From Nicotiana tabacum (lineage: Eukaryota; Streptophyta; Magnoliopsida; Solanales; Solanaceae): a stretch of 64,000 nucleotides of DNA. The position numbers and the translations under genes were made by a program. Under the pieces are notes generated by a model, which was given only the letters and a program-made list of their open reading frames with translations, had not been told where the DNA came from and did no database searches. The stretch is from contig NC_134087.1 of the NCBI RefSeq assembly GCF_000715075.1, positions 102,897,161 through 102,961,160 on the forward strand, read 5' to 3'. The first letter of the stretch is position 1. Every line of letters begins with the position of its first letter. This document shows, one piece after another, positions 11,907-23,467 of the stretch.

Positions 11907-12811
11907 TGATAGAATATAAGGGTCCACCAAACTCTATAGAGAACCAGGTTATCTATCAGTTCCACCAGAACACACGCACAAAATAGTAAGTAAATGACAA
12001 GAGGAATTTTATGTGGAAAATTCCCAACTCAACATGATTAAAAACCATGACCTACCCTTATAGGATTTTAACTTCACTACTGAGAAACTTTTAGATTACA
12101 ACCTATGCAACCTAGGAATTGACCTCTTAATCCTACACCAACTTGTAATACTCTATTACAAGCCACTTTATAATAACTCTATTACAAAGACTTTACAACT
12201 CGACTAACTCTATCCAAGACTCAAACACAAAGGTTTAAGGTTTACAAAGATTTTCCTACATAACACATCTAAAACAAGCTAAGTAGGAATTACAAGTGAA
12301 GAACTATTACAAAGTTACAACTCAACTAAGGACATACAATGACTTGGCGTGGGGAACTGGTCTGTAATAATGTTGTTCTTTGTTCTTGATGCATTTGAGA
12401 ATTGATTGCTTGATGATTAATGACCGTAGGAATGCTTGAATGAATTGTCTAAGTGAACAAGTAATTTACCTTCCTTGATGTTAATAATACATTTGTGACA
12501 TCACTTAGGATGATATAAACAAGCTAGGTAAAAGACACTCCCCATAAAATTGACTGTTGCACTGTTTCTGCACTGTAACGTGTGCAGGCAGGAACTTTAC
12601 AGCTGGAGCAGTTGACTTGTATAGTTTCCTCGGGAAACGATGCTTATATGTTCCCTCTATTGTTCCTCTGACTCTGAAAAGATGAAGCATATTCCAATCT
12701 AGAACCTTTCGATCTTAAGGTCTTGAGGATATGTAACTAGTTCGTTATCTGGTTCTTGACAGTAAGTTTGTTAGATCATCAAAACATAAAATAAGTACTT
12801 GTAACCTATCA
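11907..12811 (-). repeat. Ty1/copia-like 3' LTR, minus orientation (about 905 bp)
   Basis: On the minus strand the LTR starts TGATAGGTTAC at 12811 and ends TTCTATCA at 11907, so the ends form the short inverted repeat TGATAG/CTATCA. Directly upstream in element orientation is an AAAAAGGGGGAAAT polypurine tract. Further upstream lies sequence like the long non-coding 3' region of Solanaceae copia elements of SIRE/Maximus type, including a second GATGCCAAAAGGGGGAAG motif. The left boundary is inferred from the terminal inverted repeat alone. Confidence 0.55.
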
Positions 12812-12827
12812 ATTTCCCCCTTTTTGG
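12812..12827 (-). other. Polypurine tract of the copia-like element
   Basis: The minus strand reads CCAAAAAGGGGGAAAT immediately before the LTR start, as expected for the plus-strand primer of a copia element. Confidence 0.6.
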
Positions 12828-13319
12828 CGATGACAAACTTATAATTGAACATCCCACAAAAAGCCACACAGAGCCTAACAGTGAACTAGAAAAACCTTAA
12901 GTTTCCCCTTGAATCTGTATCCCCCTTAAACAATCACATTAATAAATTAATCTTAATCTTCCCCCTTTTGGCATCATAAAAAAAACAACAAGTATATAAC
13001 AAAAAGAAGTCTAGCTTGAGTTAACTCATGCCACTTGTGTGAACACAACATGACTAAAAATAGAGCATAAAGACAAGGCATAGTTAAAGGGAAAAACTTG
13101 CATTAGCATAATTTAGATTTTTCAACAGGAGCAGAGTCAATGTTACTACTACCATCCACAATTTTGAACAAATAAAAAGGGCACCACAAACATCATCATA
13201 AAAACTGACACTGAGGATATAGATTGATCATTAAAGACTGGACACTGAAGGGACACTGTTTAGGGAGCACTAGAAGGATATGGCTAAAATGTAGAGACAA
13301 GGGTTTGGAGGACTAAATC
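12828..13319 (-). other. 3' internal non-coding region of the copia-like element
   Basis: AT-rich DNA with G-rich minus-strand blocks (a GCCAAAAGGGGGAAGATT motif near 12960 and a TAAGGGGGATAC motif near 12920) and no coding frame. It separates the LTR from the broken reading frame upstream. Confidence 0.45.
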
Positions 13320-13704
13320 CATTCGAGCATTTGCTGACATCTGCTCGTTGATCGTTGATCAGTCTCTGTTTTAGGTCCTCCACTTGTTTCTTGAGCTCAT
13401 CATCCTCTTTTGTCATACGAGAAACCTCTTCTCCTTGAGAACTACTGGAACCAGGTTCCTCCTGCAGCCGACTTAACTAAATCTCAAGGATAGCATTCCT
13501 TCCTTTCAACTACCTTATCTTCGAAGTAGCACTGTTCTGAGCATTGATCAGCTGAGATATGATAGAAGTGCTTCCAACCCCTCCAACTTTCTTTACACTC
13601 ACATTCTTCAATAGTAGCTTTGGAGAAATTTTGATTCTTTGTGCCCACTTTAGCTTGTCCCAGAGGAACCTTGAAGTGCTTAGAGAAGGAACCCATATGG
13701 TAGC
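13320..13704 (-). pseudogene. Broken reading frame in the copia-like 3' region
   Basis: The minus strand has an open stretch of about 70 codons (13696-13484). In another frame, after 13440, it has a charged segment with QGEEVSRMTKEDDELKKQV and a following DLKQRL heptad-like block that looks like a coiled coil. The two frames suggest one shifted protein. I do not recognise the family securely; a tail or accessory ORF of a SIRE-like element is possible. The sequence stops at 13704, where an Athila LTR has inserted. Confidence 0.35.
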
Positions 13705-13884
13705 TGATAAGTAGGGATTTTGACCGCTTAATTGCTCCCTTTTACTTGTGTTTTAGCTAAAAAATGCTTAAAGGTATTCCCGAAAACTAACAAAATGTGC
13801 TTACTTGCAGGAATGTTGGGAAATGAGCCAAAGAAATCAAAATCAACTCATAAAGGAGTCAAAAGTGAACAAGAGCCAAAAATG

Positions 13885-14240
13885 TGCAAATTGGCTAGCA
13901 GTGCAAACCACATAATTCTAGTGCGGCCACAGAATGAGATTCAGAGAAGAGGTTTTAGACAGCTCAGACAGTGCAGACACAGAAGGACAAATGCAGCCGC
14001 AATCATTAGTATACAGTCCGCAAGATTGAAGAATCAGAGAGTTGATCAAAGTCCAAAAGCTGAAGAGTGCGAACCACATCACTTTTGTGAAGCCGCAGAA
14101 TCCTAGGTGCGGCCGCAACCATTTTTATGCGGACCGAAGAAGACCTCAAGTTCCAGTCCCAAGTTCCCAAGTGTGCGTACCACCAGAATTGTGCGGCCGC
14201 AGAAGGCCATTTTGCGGTCCGCATCAGAATTATGTCACCG
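13885..14240 (+). repeat. Eroded GCGGCCGC/GCGGTCCGC array in LTR
   Basis: Several GCGGCCGC, GCGGCCAC, GCGGTCCGC and eroded variants (for example CAAACCACATAATTC where the 3' LTR keeps CGAACCGCACAATTC) are spaced at roughly 30-60 bp and alternate with A/T-rich spacers. The array ends shortly before a TATA box. Confidence 0.75.
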
Positions 14241-14281
14241 CATAACCTCTGTAGGGGCATTTTTGTTAGATATTTTCAGCT

Positions 14282-14289
14282 TATAAATA
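14282..14289 (+). promoter_or_regulatory. TATA box of Athila 5' LTR
   Basis: TATAAATA follows the GCGG array and a conserved GTAGGGGCATTTTTGT segment. The same box is present in the 3' LTR at 60706-60713 and in the minus-strand copies, which supports it as the LTR promoter core. Confidence 0.65.
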
Positions 14290-15181
14290 CAACGTTTTAT
14301 CGTTTTTAGGTTTAGTTTAGTTTGCAGAGGTGCACCTGAGCATTTTTCTTTACTTCTTTTAGTAAATTTTATTAGATTGACTTCTTAAAATTAGTTTTTC
14401 TTTGTTTAATCTATGATTACGTATTCTACCTTAATTTCTTCTTGGATTTCTTCGTTTTTCATGAGTAGCTAAATCTTGGATACTTAATGGGTATTTAATA
14501 TTAGGGCTTGTTTGTGATTGGGTTAGTGATATCTAGCCTTTTTTATGCTTAAATTCTAGAATTAATGGTTGCAAATATTGATTCATGCCTTTTTGACCTA
14601 GCCTTTGCTTGAGAAAGAGAGACTAGGTTTAGGAAAACTTGGCTAGCAAGGAATTAGGGTGAATTCAAGAAATTGATAGCCCCAATTAAAGGGTCAAATC
14701 TAGAGATAGTAAGACCCGAATTGAGCATATATCACTTGATTTGTGCAAATACCCATTTGGGCTTGAGAAATCCAAATCGGGCAAAATCACTCAAACTACC
14801 GAGAGGTATAGAGTGAGCAATTGCATGTGTTTGCTATACCATGAACCCAATAAATCAAACTTGCCCTATAGTTTACAACCTGTTAGGTAGCCACCTAGGT
14901 GGAAGTCACGACTCTAGACTCATTTATCATTTGAAAAACACTCAAATCCAAAAACACCATCTTCTAGTTATTATTTGCAATCATGAGCTAAAAGTAGAAA
15001 TAGAAAACAACCAATGAATATGAGGAAGTCCAATCTAAGGCACATCATACATTAGCTCTAATTATATACCTAATCCAAATTCTAACTCCTTGTGGATTCG
15101 ATCCCGACTCATGTTGGGTTTATTATTGTTTCGACTGCCTCACTACCTAATTGTGGTGTGAGTTTGGGCGGGATCAATTTT

Positions 15182-15201
15182 TAATGCCATTGCAGGGAGT
15201 T
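15182..15201 (+). other. Decayed primer-binding site, Asp tRNA type
   Basis: AATGCCATTGCAGGGAGTTA occupies the place of the Athila PBS that matches the Asp-tRNA 3' end (the nested copy keeps TGGCGCCTTTGCTGGGGAG). The changes are mainly G to A or C to T. Confidence 0.65.
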
Positions 15202-15284
15202 AAACGAATTTAGATATATATCTAGGTTTTTGTGTGATTTGTCTTTCTTTCTTTCCGAGTTACTAATTTGTGTTTGAATTGATT

Positions 15285-15292
15285 TTAGGTAA
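15285..15292 (+). promoter_or_regulatory. Splice-donor-like site just 5' of gag
   Basis: TTAG followed by GTAA, with the wider context AG/GTAAGA, fits the plant 5' splice-site consensus. The GT (15289-15290) lies eight bases before the gag start codon. The nested copy has TAG/GTACC at the same place. The role is inferred. Confidence 0.45.
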
Positions 15293-15296
15293 GAAA

Positions 15297-17129
15297 ATGG
15301 CTCTCAACAACGATCCCATTGGAAATGTGCCATTGGGGGAGGACGTGGACGATGATGTAATGGATGAAGTTCCTATTAAAACTCAAGCTAATAGATGAGT
15401 CCACCTGCATCATGATAATGTGCCCGTCCCTTCCCCTACCTCCACCAAGAGTGGCAGCCCATCGACAATTGCCAAACGAGGGTTATGCAAGTGTTATAGT
15501 CCCGCCCCGCATTAGGGCGGGCAACTTCCAAATCACCAACGTGATGCTTACACTACTTGAACTATGGGGTTTCTTTTCTGGGGCTCCGAATTAAAATGCC
15601 TACAAGCATCTCAAGGGGTTCATGGATACTTGTTGGGGGAGCAAGCAAACAAATGTTTCTAAGGACGCGTTGAGGTTGAGGCTATTTCCATTTTCTCTAC
15701 AGGGAAAAGCATTGGACTGTTTAGAGACATTTCACAACCATTCCATCACAACTTGGGATGAGTTGGCAGAAAAGTTCATTTCCAGATTCTTCTCTCTGGA
15801 AAATATGGCAACGCTTCGGGGTGAGATTCCTGCTTTCAAGCAAGAAACCAATGAGCCATTGCACTAGATTTGGTAAAGATATTGTACCATGGTTAAAGAG
15901 TGTCCGAACAATGATATGACCGAGGCCATGATCAAACAGACCTTTTACAGGGGGATCAACACAACTAATCAATGTGTGGTTAACCAACTCGTCGGAGATA
16001 ACTTCATGAACACGCCATATACCGAAGCTTGTGACAATCTTGAAGAGATGGCGGATACCTCTTTAACGTGGCAAAGTAGAGCCAATATGCCGCAAGGTGA
16101 CCCTAATGTTATTCACCTACACAAGGAGCTACATGACCATGGGCAAACTATAGCTGAATTGATAACTACCATAAACCAATTGGCCAAGGCTTAGCTTCAA
16201 CAAGTTAAAGGGTCGAAACAAGTCCATACAATGGAATGTGTGAATATGATAGTAAACAAAAGACGACAATAAGGTCAACAAATGCGAAACCATACAGAAC
16301 AATTTATGCAAGATGATAGTTGTTATGATCAAGGTGATTCATTCAATGAGTAAGATGAAGAAGTTCAATATGTCAATAATTATCAAGGTCAAAGAAACAA
16401 TGCTCAAGGGAAAAATCAACAACAATGGAGGTCACAAGGGAACCAAGGTAATTGGAACAACCAAAATCACCAAGGCAATTGGAGTGGTGGTAATTCTAAT
16501 CAAAGCAATCGGATCAATCAAGGAAATCAAGGCAATTGGGGTAATCAAGGCAATTGGGGCAAGAACAATCAAGGCAATTGGGGAGGCAATAATCAAGGAG
16601 GGTGGAACAACAACAACAACCTGGGGTCGGGTTTTCAAAGGCCTCCGATATTCCAACAACCAAGCAATCTACCACCCTATCGCTCTCAAGTCCCGAGCTC
16701 TTCTTCCAATAAGATGGGTAGAATTGAAACATGTTTAAACAGATGATGGAGAAGAACGCCGACTCCAATGCTCAAATAGCCTCGCATAACACTTCTATTC
16801 AGAATTTGGAGGTTCAATTAGGCCAAATATCACAAGCTTTGAACACCCGTCCTAAGGGGGCACTACCTACTAATACGGTGGTGAACCCAAAGGGTGGAAA
16901 TAATTTGAGACGTACTATGGCTGTGACTACTAGAAGTGGAAAAGGTGGAGATGCAACCACCTCAAATCAAAGAAGGATTATGTATGAAGATGTTGTGGTT
17001 CAAGAGGATGAAATCCCAAGAAATGTGGTTCAAGCTAATGAAGAAGTAAGAATTGATATAGATGAAAGTATGGAGAAGACGCAAGAAGAGGTGAACCTGT
17101 CTAGGGAACACGTGATTGACATGACGTAA
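15297..17129 (+). pseudogene. Athila gag, frameshifted
   Basis: The start at 15297 gives MALNNDPIGNVPLGEDVDDD, matching the start of gag in the nested copy at 54050. The first frame closes at 15396 and the protein continues in other frames: 15364-15594, 15622-15867 (ALRLRLFPFSLQGKALDCL capsid-type helix and TTWDELAEKFISRFF), 15889-16194 and 16731-17129. A Gln/Asn/Gly/Trp-rich tract encoded at 16410-16640 precedes a segment (MMEKNADSNAQIASHNTSI, LEVQLGQISQALNTRP) that looks like a coiled coil. Gag would form the particle. At least five frame breaks make this copy non-functional. Confidence 0.85.
16410..16640 (+). repeat. CAAGGCAATTGGGG-type repeats coding Q/G/N/W
   Basis: Short units of about 15-24 bp around CAAGGCAATTGGGG recur at least six times and encode QGNW-type repeats in the gag frame. 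The nested copy has a matching, more decayed tract at 52700-52930 on the minus strand. Confidence 0.75.
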
Positions 17130-18260
17130 CCGATGGTGCCAAAGGCTAAGGCACTAATGCCAAGGCCTCATCCTCCATACCCTCAAAGGCTTGCAAAACA
17201 AAACAGTGAGAACCAATTCAAAAAGTTTATCGATATGATGAAGATTAATGTGCCGTTGATTGAGGCATTGGAATAAATGCCAGGATATGCAAAATTCATG
17301 AAGGATTTGGTAGCCAACAAAAGATCGATGAATTATGAAACCATCAAGATGACTCCTTAAGTGAGTGCTATTGTGTACTCAATTACTCCAAAGTTGGAAG
17401 ATCTGGGCGCTTTCACCATCCCTTGCACTATTGGGAGCGCAGATTTTGCCGAAGCATTATGTGATCTTGGGGCAAGTATCAACTTGATGCCCTACTAGGT
17501 GTTCAAAACTTTGGGAATTAGGCAACCAAGACCCACATCCATGAGGTTGCAAATGGCGGATCAGACAATGAAGAGGCTTTTGGGTATTATTGATGATGTT
17601 TTGGTTAGAGTTGATAAGTTCATCCTCCCAGCGGACTTCCTTATCCTTGATTGTGAAGTGGACTATGAGGTGCCTATTATTTTGGGTAGACCTTTCCTTG
17701 CTACGGGGAAGGCTATTGTTGATGTGGAAGCTGGTGAGCTCACTATCCGGGTGGGTGATGAAAAGGTGGTTTTCCATGTGTGCAAATCAATGAGGCAACC
17801 GAATAGTAATGAAGTTTGTTCATTTGTAAATTTGGTGACCAACGTGATAGTTGATGATTCTAGTGCAACAATGAATGTTGAGGACAAATTGGAAGCCATT
17901 TTTCTCAACCTAGATAATGACGAGGAGAGTGATGTCTATGTGAAGTGTGTAAATGCATTGCAAGTCATGGGGTTGTACACTTATGAGCCCCGAAAGCTAT
18001 CTTTGGATCTTGAAAACCGGAGGACTCCTCTAACAAAGCCCTCAATCGAGGAGCCTCCCACCTTGGAGCTAAAGCGATTGGCCCTGCACCTCAGGCATGA
18101 ATTCCTTGGCCCTTCCTCTACTTTAACAGTTATCCTTTCTTCGTGCTTAACGAACGTGCAGGTAGAGTCCACTTTGGAGGTGCTACAAAGGAGGAAAAGA
18201 GCAATCGGTTGGACTTTGGCAAATATCCAGGGCATAAGCCCCGCCTTTTGCATACACTAG
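17130..18260 (+). pseudogene. Athila protease and linker region of pol
   Basis: After a conserved FKKFIDMMK segment, the region encodes the aspartic protease of the Athila type, with [12 protein letters not shown] near 17460-17497 as the active-site segment and ILGRPFLATGKA near 17680 as the flap-distal motif. A stop (TAG) directly follows the MPY residues. The frame 17499-18260 is open for about 250 codons and ends in the linker before RT. Protease would cleave the Gag-Pol polyprotein. Further stops occur at about 17127, 17274 and 17358. Confidence 0.85.
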
Positions 18261-19090
18261 ATTATTTTGGAGGATATCCAAACCCTCCGTTGAACATCAA
18301 AGAAGATATAATGAAGCAATGCAAGAGGGGGCGAAGAAGAAGATAATCAAGTGGTTAAATGTCGGGGTTGTGTACCCCATTTATGATAGCTCGTGGACTT
18401 CTCCAATGTAATATGACCCAAGAAAGGGGGCATGACTGTGGTGACAAATGACAAGAATGAATTGATCCCAACAAGAACCGTCACCGGGTGGAGAGTGTGC
18501 GTGGACTATAGGAAGCTCAACAAAGTTACCCGGAAAGATCATTTCCCGCTTCCATTTCTAGACCAAGTGTTTGATAGGTTAGCCTGGAGTGCTTTTTATT
18601 GCTTTTTGGATGGATAATCCAGTTATAACCAAATCCTTATTGCTCCTGAGGACCAATAGAATACCACTTTCACTTGTTCCTATGGTACTTTCACATTCTC
18701 GTGGATGTCTTTTGGGTTGTGTAATGCACCAACAACTTTTCAACGGTTTATGATGCCTATTTTCTCCGACAAGGTGGAGGAAATTCTTGAGGTCTTTATG
18801 GATGATTTTTCTGTGGTTGGGAACTCATTTGAAGAGTGTTTGAACAATTTTGATAGGGTATTGGCTAGATGTGAGGAGAGCAATTTGGTATTGAACTGGG
18901 AAAAATGTCACTTCATGGTCGAGTAAGGCATTCTCCTCGGCCACAAAATTTCAAAACGTGGTATTGAGGTTGACCAAGCTAAGATTGAGGTGATCTCCAA
19001 ACTCCCTCCTCCTACATCCGTGAAGGGAGTGAGGAGCTACTTGGGTCATGCAGGTTTTTATCGCCGATTCATCAAGGACTTTTCCGAGGT
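18261..19090 (+). pseudogene. Athila reverse transcriptase
   Basis: Fragments include VTGWRVCVDYRKLNKVTRKD (18480-18540), FGLCNAPTTFQRFM (about 18710) and the catalytic FMDDF at 18795-18809, which is intact. The thumb segment NLVLNWEKCHFMVE and GHKISKRGIEVDQAKI follow. Frameshifts between 18260 and 18430 and stops at about 18615, 18657 and 18924 break the frame. The enzyme would copy the element RNA into DNA. Confidence 0.85.
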
Positions 19091-19789
19091 GGTAAACCCT
19101 TTGTATAAACCTTTAGAGAAGGATGACAAGTTCCATTTCAATGAAGATTGCATGAAGGAATTCGAGTTGCTTAAGTTCAAGTTGACTACTACTCATATTA
19201 TCACCACACCGGATTGGAGCTTGCCTTTTTAGCTCATGTGTGATGCTAGTGATGTTGCGGTTGGAGAGGTGTTGGGGAAAAGAATCAACAAAATCTTCCA
19301 TCCGGTCTACTATGCTAGCAACACCATGAATGATTCCCAAGTCAACTACACAGTGACCGAAAAGGAGCTACTTGTTATTGTGTTTGCCATGGAGAAGTTT
19401 GGGCCGTATTTGATGGATGCTAAGGTTATTGTCCGACCATGCGGCGCTTTAGTATTTGATGAGCAAGAAATATTCTAAGGTAAGGTTGTTGCGGTGGGTG
19501 CTTCTTTTCCAAGAGTTTGATATAGAGATTCAAGACGGCTAGGGTAGTAAGAATCAACTGGCGGACCATTTGTACCCTTTGGAGGAGGAGGGGAGGCCAT
19601 ATAATGGCCTTGAGACCAATGATTTATTTCCCGACGAGCAACTTCTATCCATTTTAATGACCGGGATGCCATGGTTCGCCGATCTAGCCAACTATATTGT
19701 GATCGACATTGTACCAAATGAGTTCTCTTCAAATCAAAGAGAAGCTCAAACTGGATTGTTTCGATTACTATTGGGATGAGCCTTATTAT
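19091..19789 (+). pseudogene. Athila RNase H and connection to integrase
   Basis: Recognisable segments are LMCDASDVAVGEVLG (catalytic Asp region, about 19235), FHPVYYASNTMND, NYTVTEKELLVIVFAMEKF and, after a frameshift near 19435, the MSKK, LLRWVLLFQEFDIEI and ADHL blocks. The frame 19570-19779 carries LEEEGRPYNGLETND. This tether region is present here but deleted in the nested copy. Stops at about 19230 and 19540 break it. Confidence 0.8.
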
Positions 19790-20612
19790 TTCTGAATATG
19801 TATCGATGGTGTGATTCGGCGATGTGTGCCGGAAGAAGAACAAATGGGAATTGTTAAGGCTTGCCACTCTTCATCGTATGGTGGTCACCATGGTGGAGCG
19901 ATAACGGCTACAAAAGTTTGACTTGTGGATTCTATTGCCCTACCCTTTACAAATATGCTAGTGATCTTGTAAAGCATTGTGATGAATGCCAAAGAGCTGG
20001 TGGAATTTCTAAGAAGAATGCGATGTCCCTTACCACAATTTTAGAGATTGACATCTTTGATGTTTGGGGTATTGATTTCATGGGATTGTTCGTGAGCTCT
20101 TGTGGGAACACTTACATTTTCGTCGTTGTGAAATATGTGTCGAAATGGGTTGAAGCCGTGGCTTTACTTAATCTCGAAGTGTGGTAGCTTTCTTGAAAAA
20201 GAACATCTTCACAAGGTTTGGTACTCCGCGGGCCATTATTAGTGATGGGGGTTCGCATTTTTGCTATCGGGATTTCGATACCTTACTCACCAAGTATGGT
20301 GTAGCTCATAAAGTCTCCACCCCTACCATCCTCAAGCAAGCGGACAAGTTGAAGTCTCCAACCGGGAGTTCAAGAGCATTTTGTCGAAGACTGTGAATGC
20401 CAACTGGACTGATTGGTCAAGAAAACTTGATGATGCTCTTTGGTCTTATAGGACGGTCTACAAGACATTGATTGGGATGTCTCCATATCTATTGGTGTTT
20501 GGGAAGGCGTGTCATCTTCCGGTAGAACTTGAGCATAAAGCCATGTGGGCGTTGAACCTTGAGTGGGATGTCGCTGCAAACCTAAGAGTGGCACATTTGA
20601 ATGAGCTTGACT
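19790..20612 (+). pseudogene. Athila integrase, C-terminus missing
   Basis: The zinc-binding region reads YGGHHGG and HCDECQRAGG, followed by DVWGIDFMG with the first catalytic Asp, IISDGGSHF with the second, and a frameshifted segment where the catalytic Glu should lie (about 20345). The next frame (20381-20612) encodes the [16 protein letters not shown] and [16 protein letters not shown] blocks. It ends at NELD, where minus-strand LTR begins, so about 130 C-terminal residues are lost. Integrase would insert the DNA copy. Confidence 0.85.
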
Positions 20613-21096
20613 AATTCAAGTGATATTAGCTCAAGTCGGGTATTACTATCTCTAGGTTTAACCCTTTAATTGGTGCTATCAATTTCTTGAGTTCACCCCA
20701 ATTCCTTGTTAGCCTAGTTTTCCTAGACTTAGTCCTTCTTTCTCAAGTAGAGACTAAGTCATAAAGGCATGAATCAGTGTTTGCAACCACTAATTCTATA
20801 GTTCTAGCAAGAAGAAGGCTAAATATCACTAACTTATACACATTCAAACCCTAAAATCAAATACCCGTCAAATACCCACACTAGGGTTGGGTCAAAACCC
20901 TAACTATGGGTTTAGCTACTCATGACAATAACAAAAATTAAAGAGGAAAAGAAGATAAAATTCATAATATTAGATTAAAATATGAAAATCTAATGTTGAA
21001 AGATAATTCTAGTACAAAATTGCCCAAAACGGAATATACAACCATCTCACGTGCTCTGCTTATACATAACATAAGCTAAAAATATCAAAAAGATCT

Positions 21097-21103
21097 ATTT
21101 ATA
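21097..21103 (-). promoter_or_regulatory. TATA box in truncated Athila LTR
   Basis: The minus strand reads TATAAAT at the position equivalent to the boxes in the other three Athila LTRs. Confidence 0.5.
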
Positions 21104-21124
21104 CTAAGCTGAAATTTTCGAACA

Positions 21125-21440
21125 AAAATACCCCTGTGGAGGTTGTGAGGCCGCGTAATTCTGAGCACGGTCGCATTCTTGCTTTCACAGCCGCGTAATT
21201 CTGACCGCGGTCCGTGTTCTTCAAATTTGAATCTGGGTTGAGCTGAGTTTCGCGCACCGCATAATTTCAATCGGGGCCACGCAATGGACTTCTACGGCCG
21301 CATAATTTTGACACGGACCATGCTTGTCATTTAGCTTGAAAATACAACTCTCTAAAGCTCCCTTTCGTAGGCCACGTATTTTTTATCGTGGCTGCGTTGT
21401 GGTTTTCATGGACGCACATATTTGTGCGGTCCGCGTTTCA
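21125..21440 (-). repeat. GCGG array in the truncated 3' LTR
   Basis: Decayed GCGG/CCGC units (for example CCGCGTAATTCTGA, GACCGCGGTCCG and GTGCGGTCCGCG) recur through the LTR upstream (in minus orientation) of its TATA box. Confidence 0.7.
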
Positions 21441-21633
21441 GATCTCTTAGCCCAATCTTTGTTTTGGTTCAATTTTTGACTCCTTTATGAGTTGATTATG
21501 ACTCCTTTTGTTCATTTTGAACAATTCCTACAAGCAATCATATTACACTAGTTTTCAGGGATACCTTCACGCATTTTTATCTGAAAACACAAGTGAAAAA
21601 GAGCAAATAATCGGTTAAAATCCTTACTTATCA

Positions 21634-21652
21634 ACTCCCCCAAATTTAAGCT
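21634..21652 (-). other. Polypurine tract of the minus-strand Athila
   Basis: The minus strand reads AAATTTGGGGGAGT immediately before the LTR start. The plus copy has AAGTTTGGGGGAGT at the same place (60097-60110). Confidence 0.8.
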
Positions 21653-23467
21653 TTTGCTTATCTCAAGAAAATAAGGTAATTTTCACCTCCACTAAAACAG
21701 AAGGATATTTCAGTTGCCCTAAGTTGAATCAATCATGCATCGATTGGGACTAACAATTACCCTCAACACAAATGAATTATCAACAACACGATGTTTGACC
21801 TTTTGAGTACCATAGTTCTAATGCAACACTAGAGCATCAAGAGTTGACTTAATTCATCAAGGAAGCTCACTCTATTATGTAGGTCATTGTGGAACCCAAA
21901 TTCCTTCTCCTGCACTGTCCATAAGCAACTCTCACTTTAGAATTGTAACACTCAAAAACAAGGATTGTGAAGAAGTACGCTCATCTCTCTCAAAAGACTC
22001 AGTACAATAAGCTTTCCCCTTATGTAAATCACCACTAATGTAAGCTCACTTAACTCCAAATCATATAGGGCTTTTGCGGGAATGTAATGAAGGCTTTTGG
22101 ATCAAGGTAGGACTTATCGGTATATGTTGGTTTCATCTTTCCTCAGGCACTCTATTTTCACATTTCGGCTCATACTTTCTTGACTTTTTTGAGTCATTTT
22201 CTTCTTCCTTAGGGGAACTAGAGAGACACACTGTCACTCTCTTGCTCATGACAATCATTTTTCTCCTTTTCTAATCATTTCATGTTTTTCATCATTGCTT
22301 TCTTCGAATCCCTTCAACTTTCTATCTTATTCACTTTCTTTTTGACATATATTTTTTTGGCTTTTTTTTCTTTTCTTTGCCTTCCCTTTTCTTCATTTAT
22401 TTTTGTCCTTTGTACCTTTTATCACTTTTACATTCCTTGTCTCTCCCCCAAACTTATGCTTTTGCTACTTGTCTATCAAGATTGTCAAGGAAATATTGGG
22501 TTCCAAGAGAGGGTCACCATAGAACGGATAAAGGCTTGTAATGTGGTTATTGAAAGAAAAAGGGTTTCGGCTCAAAAGGGTTGACTAGGGATATCATATT
22601 GGTGCTACAGAAGCTTTCAAGTTTCAAATTAGATCAAGGAGAGCCTACAATCATTTCTCAAGTCGATCTACACTTAGAATTTTGCCTAGACAAACATTCG
22701 GGGCAAATTCTAGACTTATTGGCACAAAATTTGGACTTGCAATTCAATACCTCACCTCACAAGCTGTTGGACTGTTAAAGAGAGTAGAGTCGAGGGTCCA
22801 CAACAACCCTAGCTAAGATTGAACATCACAAATGACTCAAAGAAACTACTCGATGATTGTTTTAGTCAACATAAGAGTCTAAAGGTCAAAACTAGAACTA
22901 TTATTTGCCAATCAACTTGTTTCTAACCATAAGGTCGAAGGTAAATGTGTTAGTACCAAGTGAAACCTGATTGAGACACTTTTATTCATGACTACTATAT
23001 ATACCAAAACATTAAAAAAATGGACTCAATCCCTTAATAAGGTTGTCACGCCATCCATCGTTGGGAAGAGCCATCTGGTTCATACAACATCCACCCTTGG
23101 AAAGAACCGTGACATTAAGAAAACCAAAGGCTTATTGTTTACATAAATCATAAAAAAAAGAATATAACAACTTAAAAAGAAGCTACTAAAGGAAATAAGA
23201 AGCTACGCTACAAAGGAAAAATAACGAAAGAAGTTATGAAGTAAACTACGGAAATTAAACTAAATATATACAAACTTGAGTAAAGCGAATATGTACATCA
23301 ATGGAAATGAATATATACATCAAATGGTAAAAATATATACATATCAAAAGTGAAAATAACGAATATATACATACCAAAAGTGAAAATAAAGATAAAGAAA
23401 AATAGTGTAATGGTTATTACATACCAAATGTCATCAAATCAAAATGGACCACCCCCCAAATGAAAGA
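21653..23467 (-). other. 3' untranslated region of the minus-strand Athila
   Basis: No coding domain is seen. The minus strand is purine-rich around 22130-22460, matching the purine-rich stretch at 59280-59460 in the plus copy, which is why long hydrophobic frames appear on the plus strand here. The conserved sequence shows that both elements share a long 3' UTR of about 1.8 kb. Confidence 0.65.

Larger units (their letters stand above)
13705..15176 (+). repeat. 5' LTR of the plus-strand Athila (1472 bp)
   Basis: It starts TGATAAGTAGGG and ends GGGATCA. It matches the 3' LTR at 60112-61310 and, in reverse orientation, the LTRs of the nested Athila. Compared with the 3' LTR it lacks a block of about 34 bp near 14465 that contains a small hairpin, and many CpG sites in its GCGG array have become TG or CA. 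Confidence 0.85.
13705..20612 (+). mobile_element. Plus-strand Athila-lineage element, left portion
   Basis: An LTR, a decayed Asp-tRNA PBS, gag, protease, RT, RNase H and most of integrase follow in order. Domain content ([11 protein letters not shown] protease motif, FMDDF RT box, DVWGIDFMG integrase motif) places it in the Athila lineage of Ty3/gypsy. The pol frame ends abruptly at 20612, where minus-strand LTR sequence begins. The rest of the element (ORF3, 3' UTR, 3' LTR) is found at 55582-61310, on the far side of another insertion. Confidence 0.85.
20613..21633 (-). repeat. Truncated 3' LTR of the minus-strand Athila
   Basis: The segment matches 54607-55581 and ends with the LTR start CTTATCA (TGATAAG on the minus strand) at 21633. 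The part matching 54171-54606 is absent. The left edge abuts pol of the plus element. Confidence 0.85.

Noticed and set aside
13732..14309. Overlapping short coding frames in the Athila LTR
   Set aside because: They result from CpG-rich repeat arrays with few stops, appear in several frames on both strands and recur in the other LTRs.
16313..16738. Ile/Lys-rich frame in gag
   Set aside because: It is the out-of-register reading of the Q/G/N/W repeat tract.
22282..22584. Hydrophobic plus-strand frame resembling a membrane protein
   Set aside because: It is the complement of a purine-rich stretch in the Athila 3' UTR, and the homologous region in the plus copy (59280-59460) shows the same artefact on the other strand.
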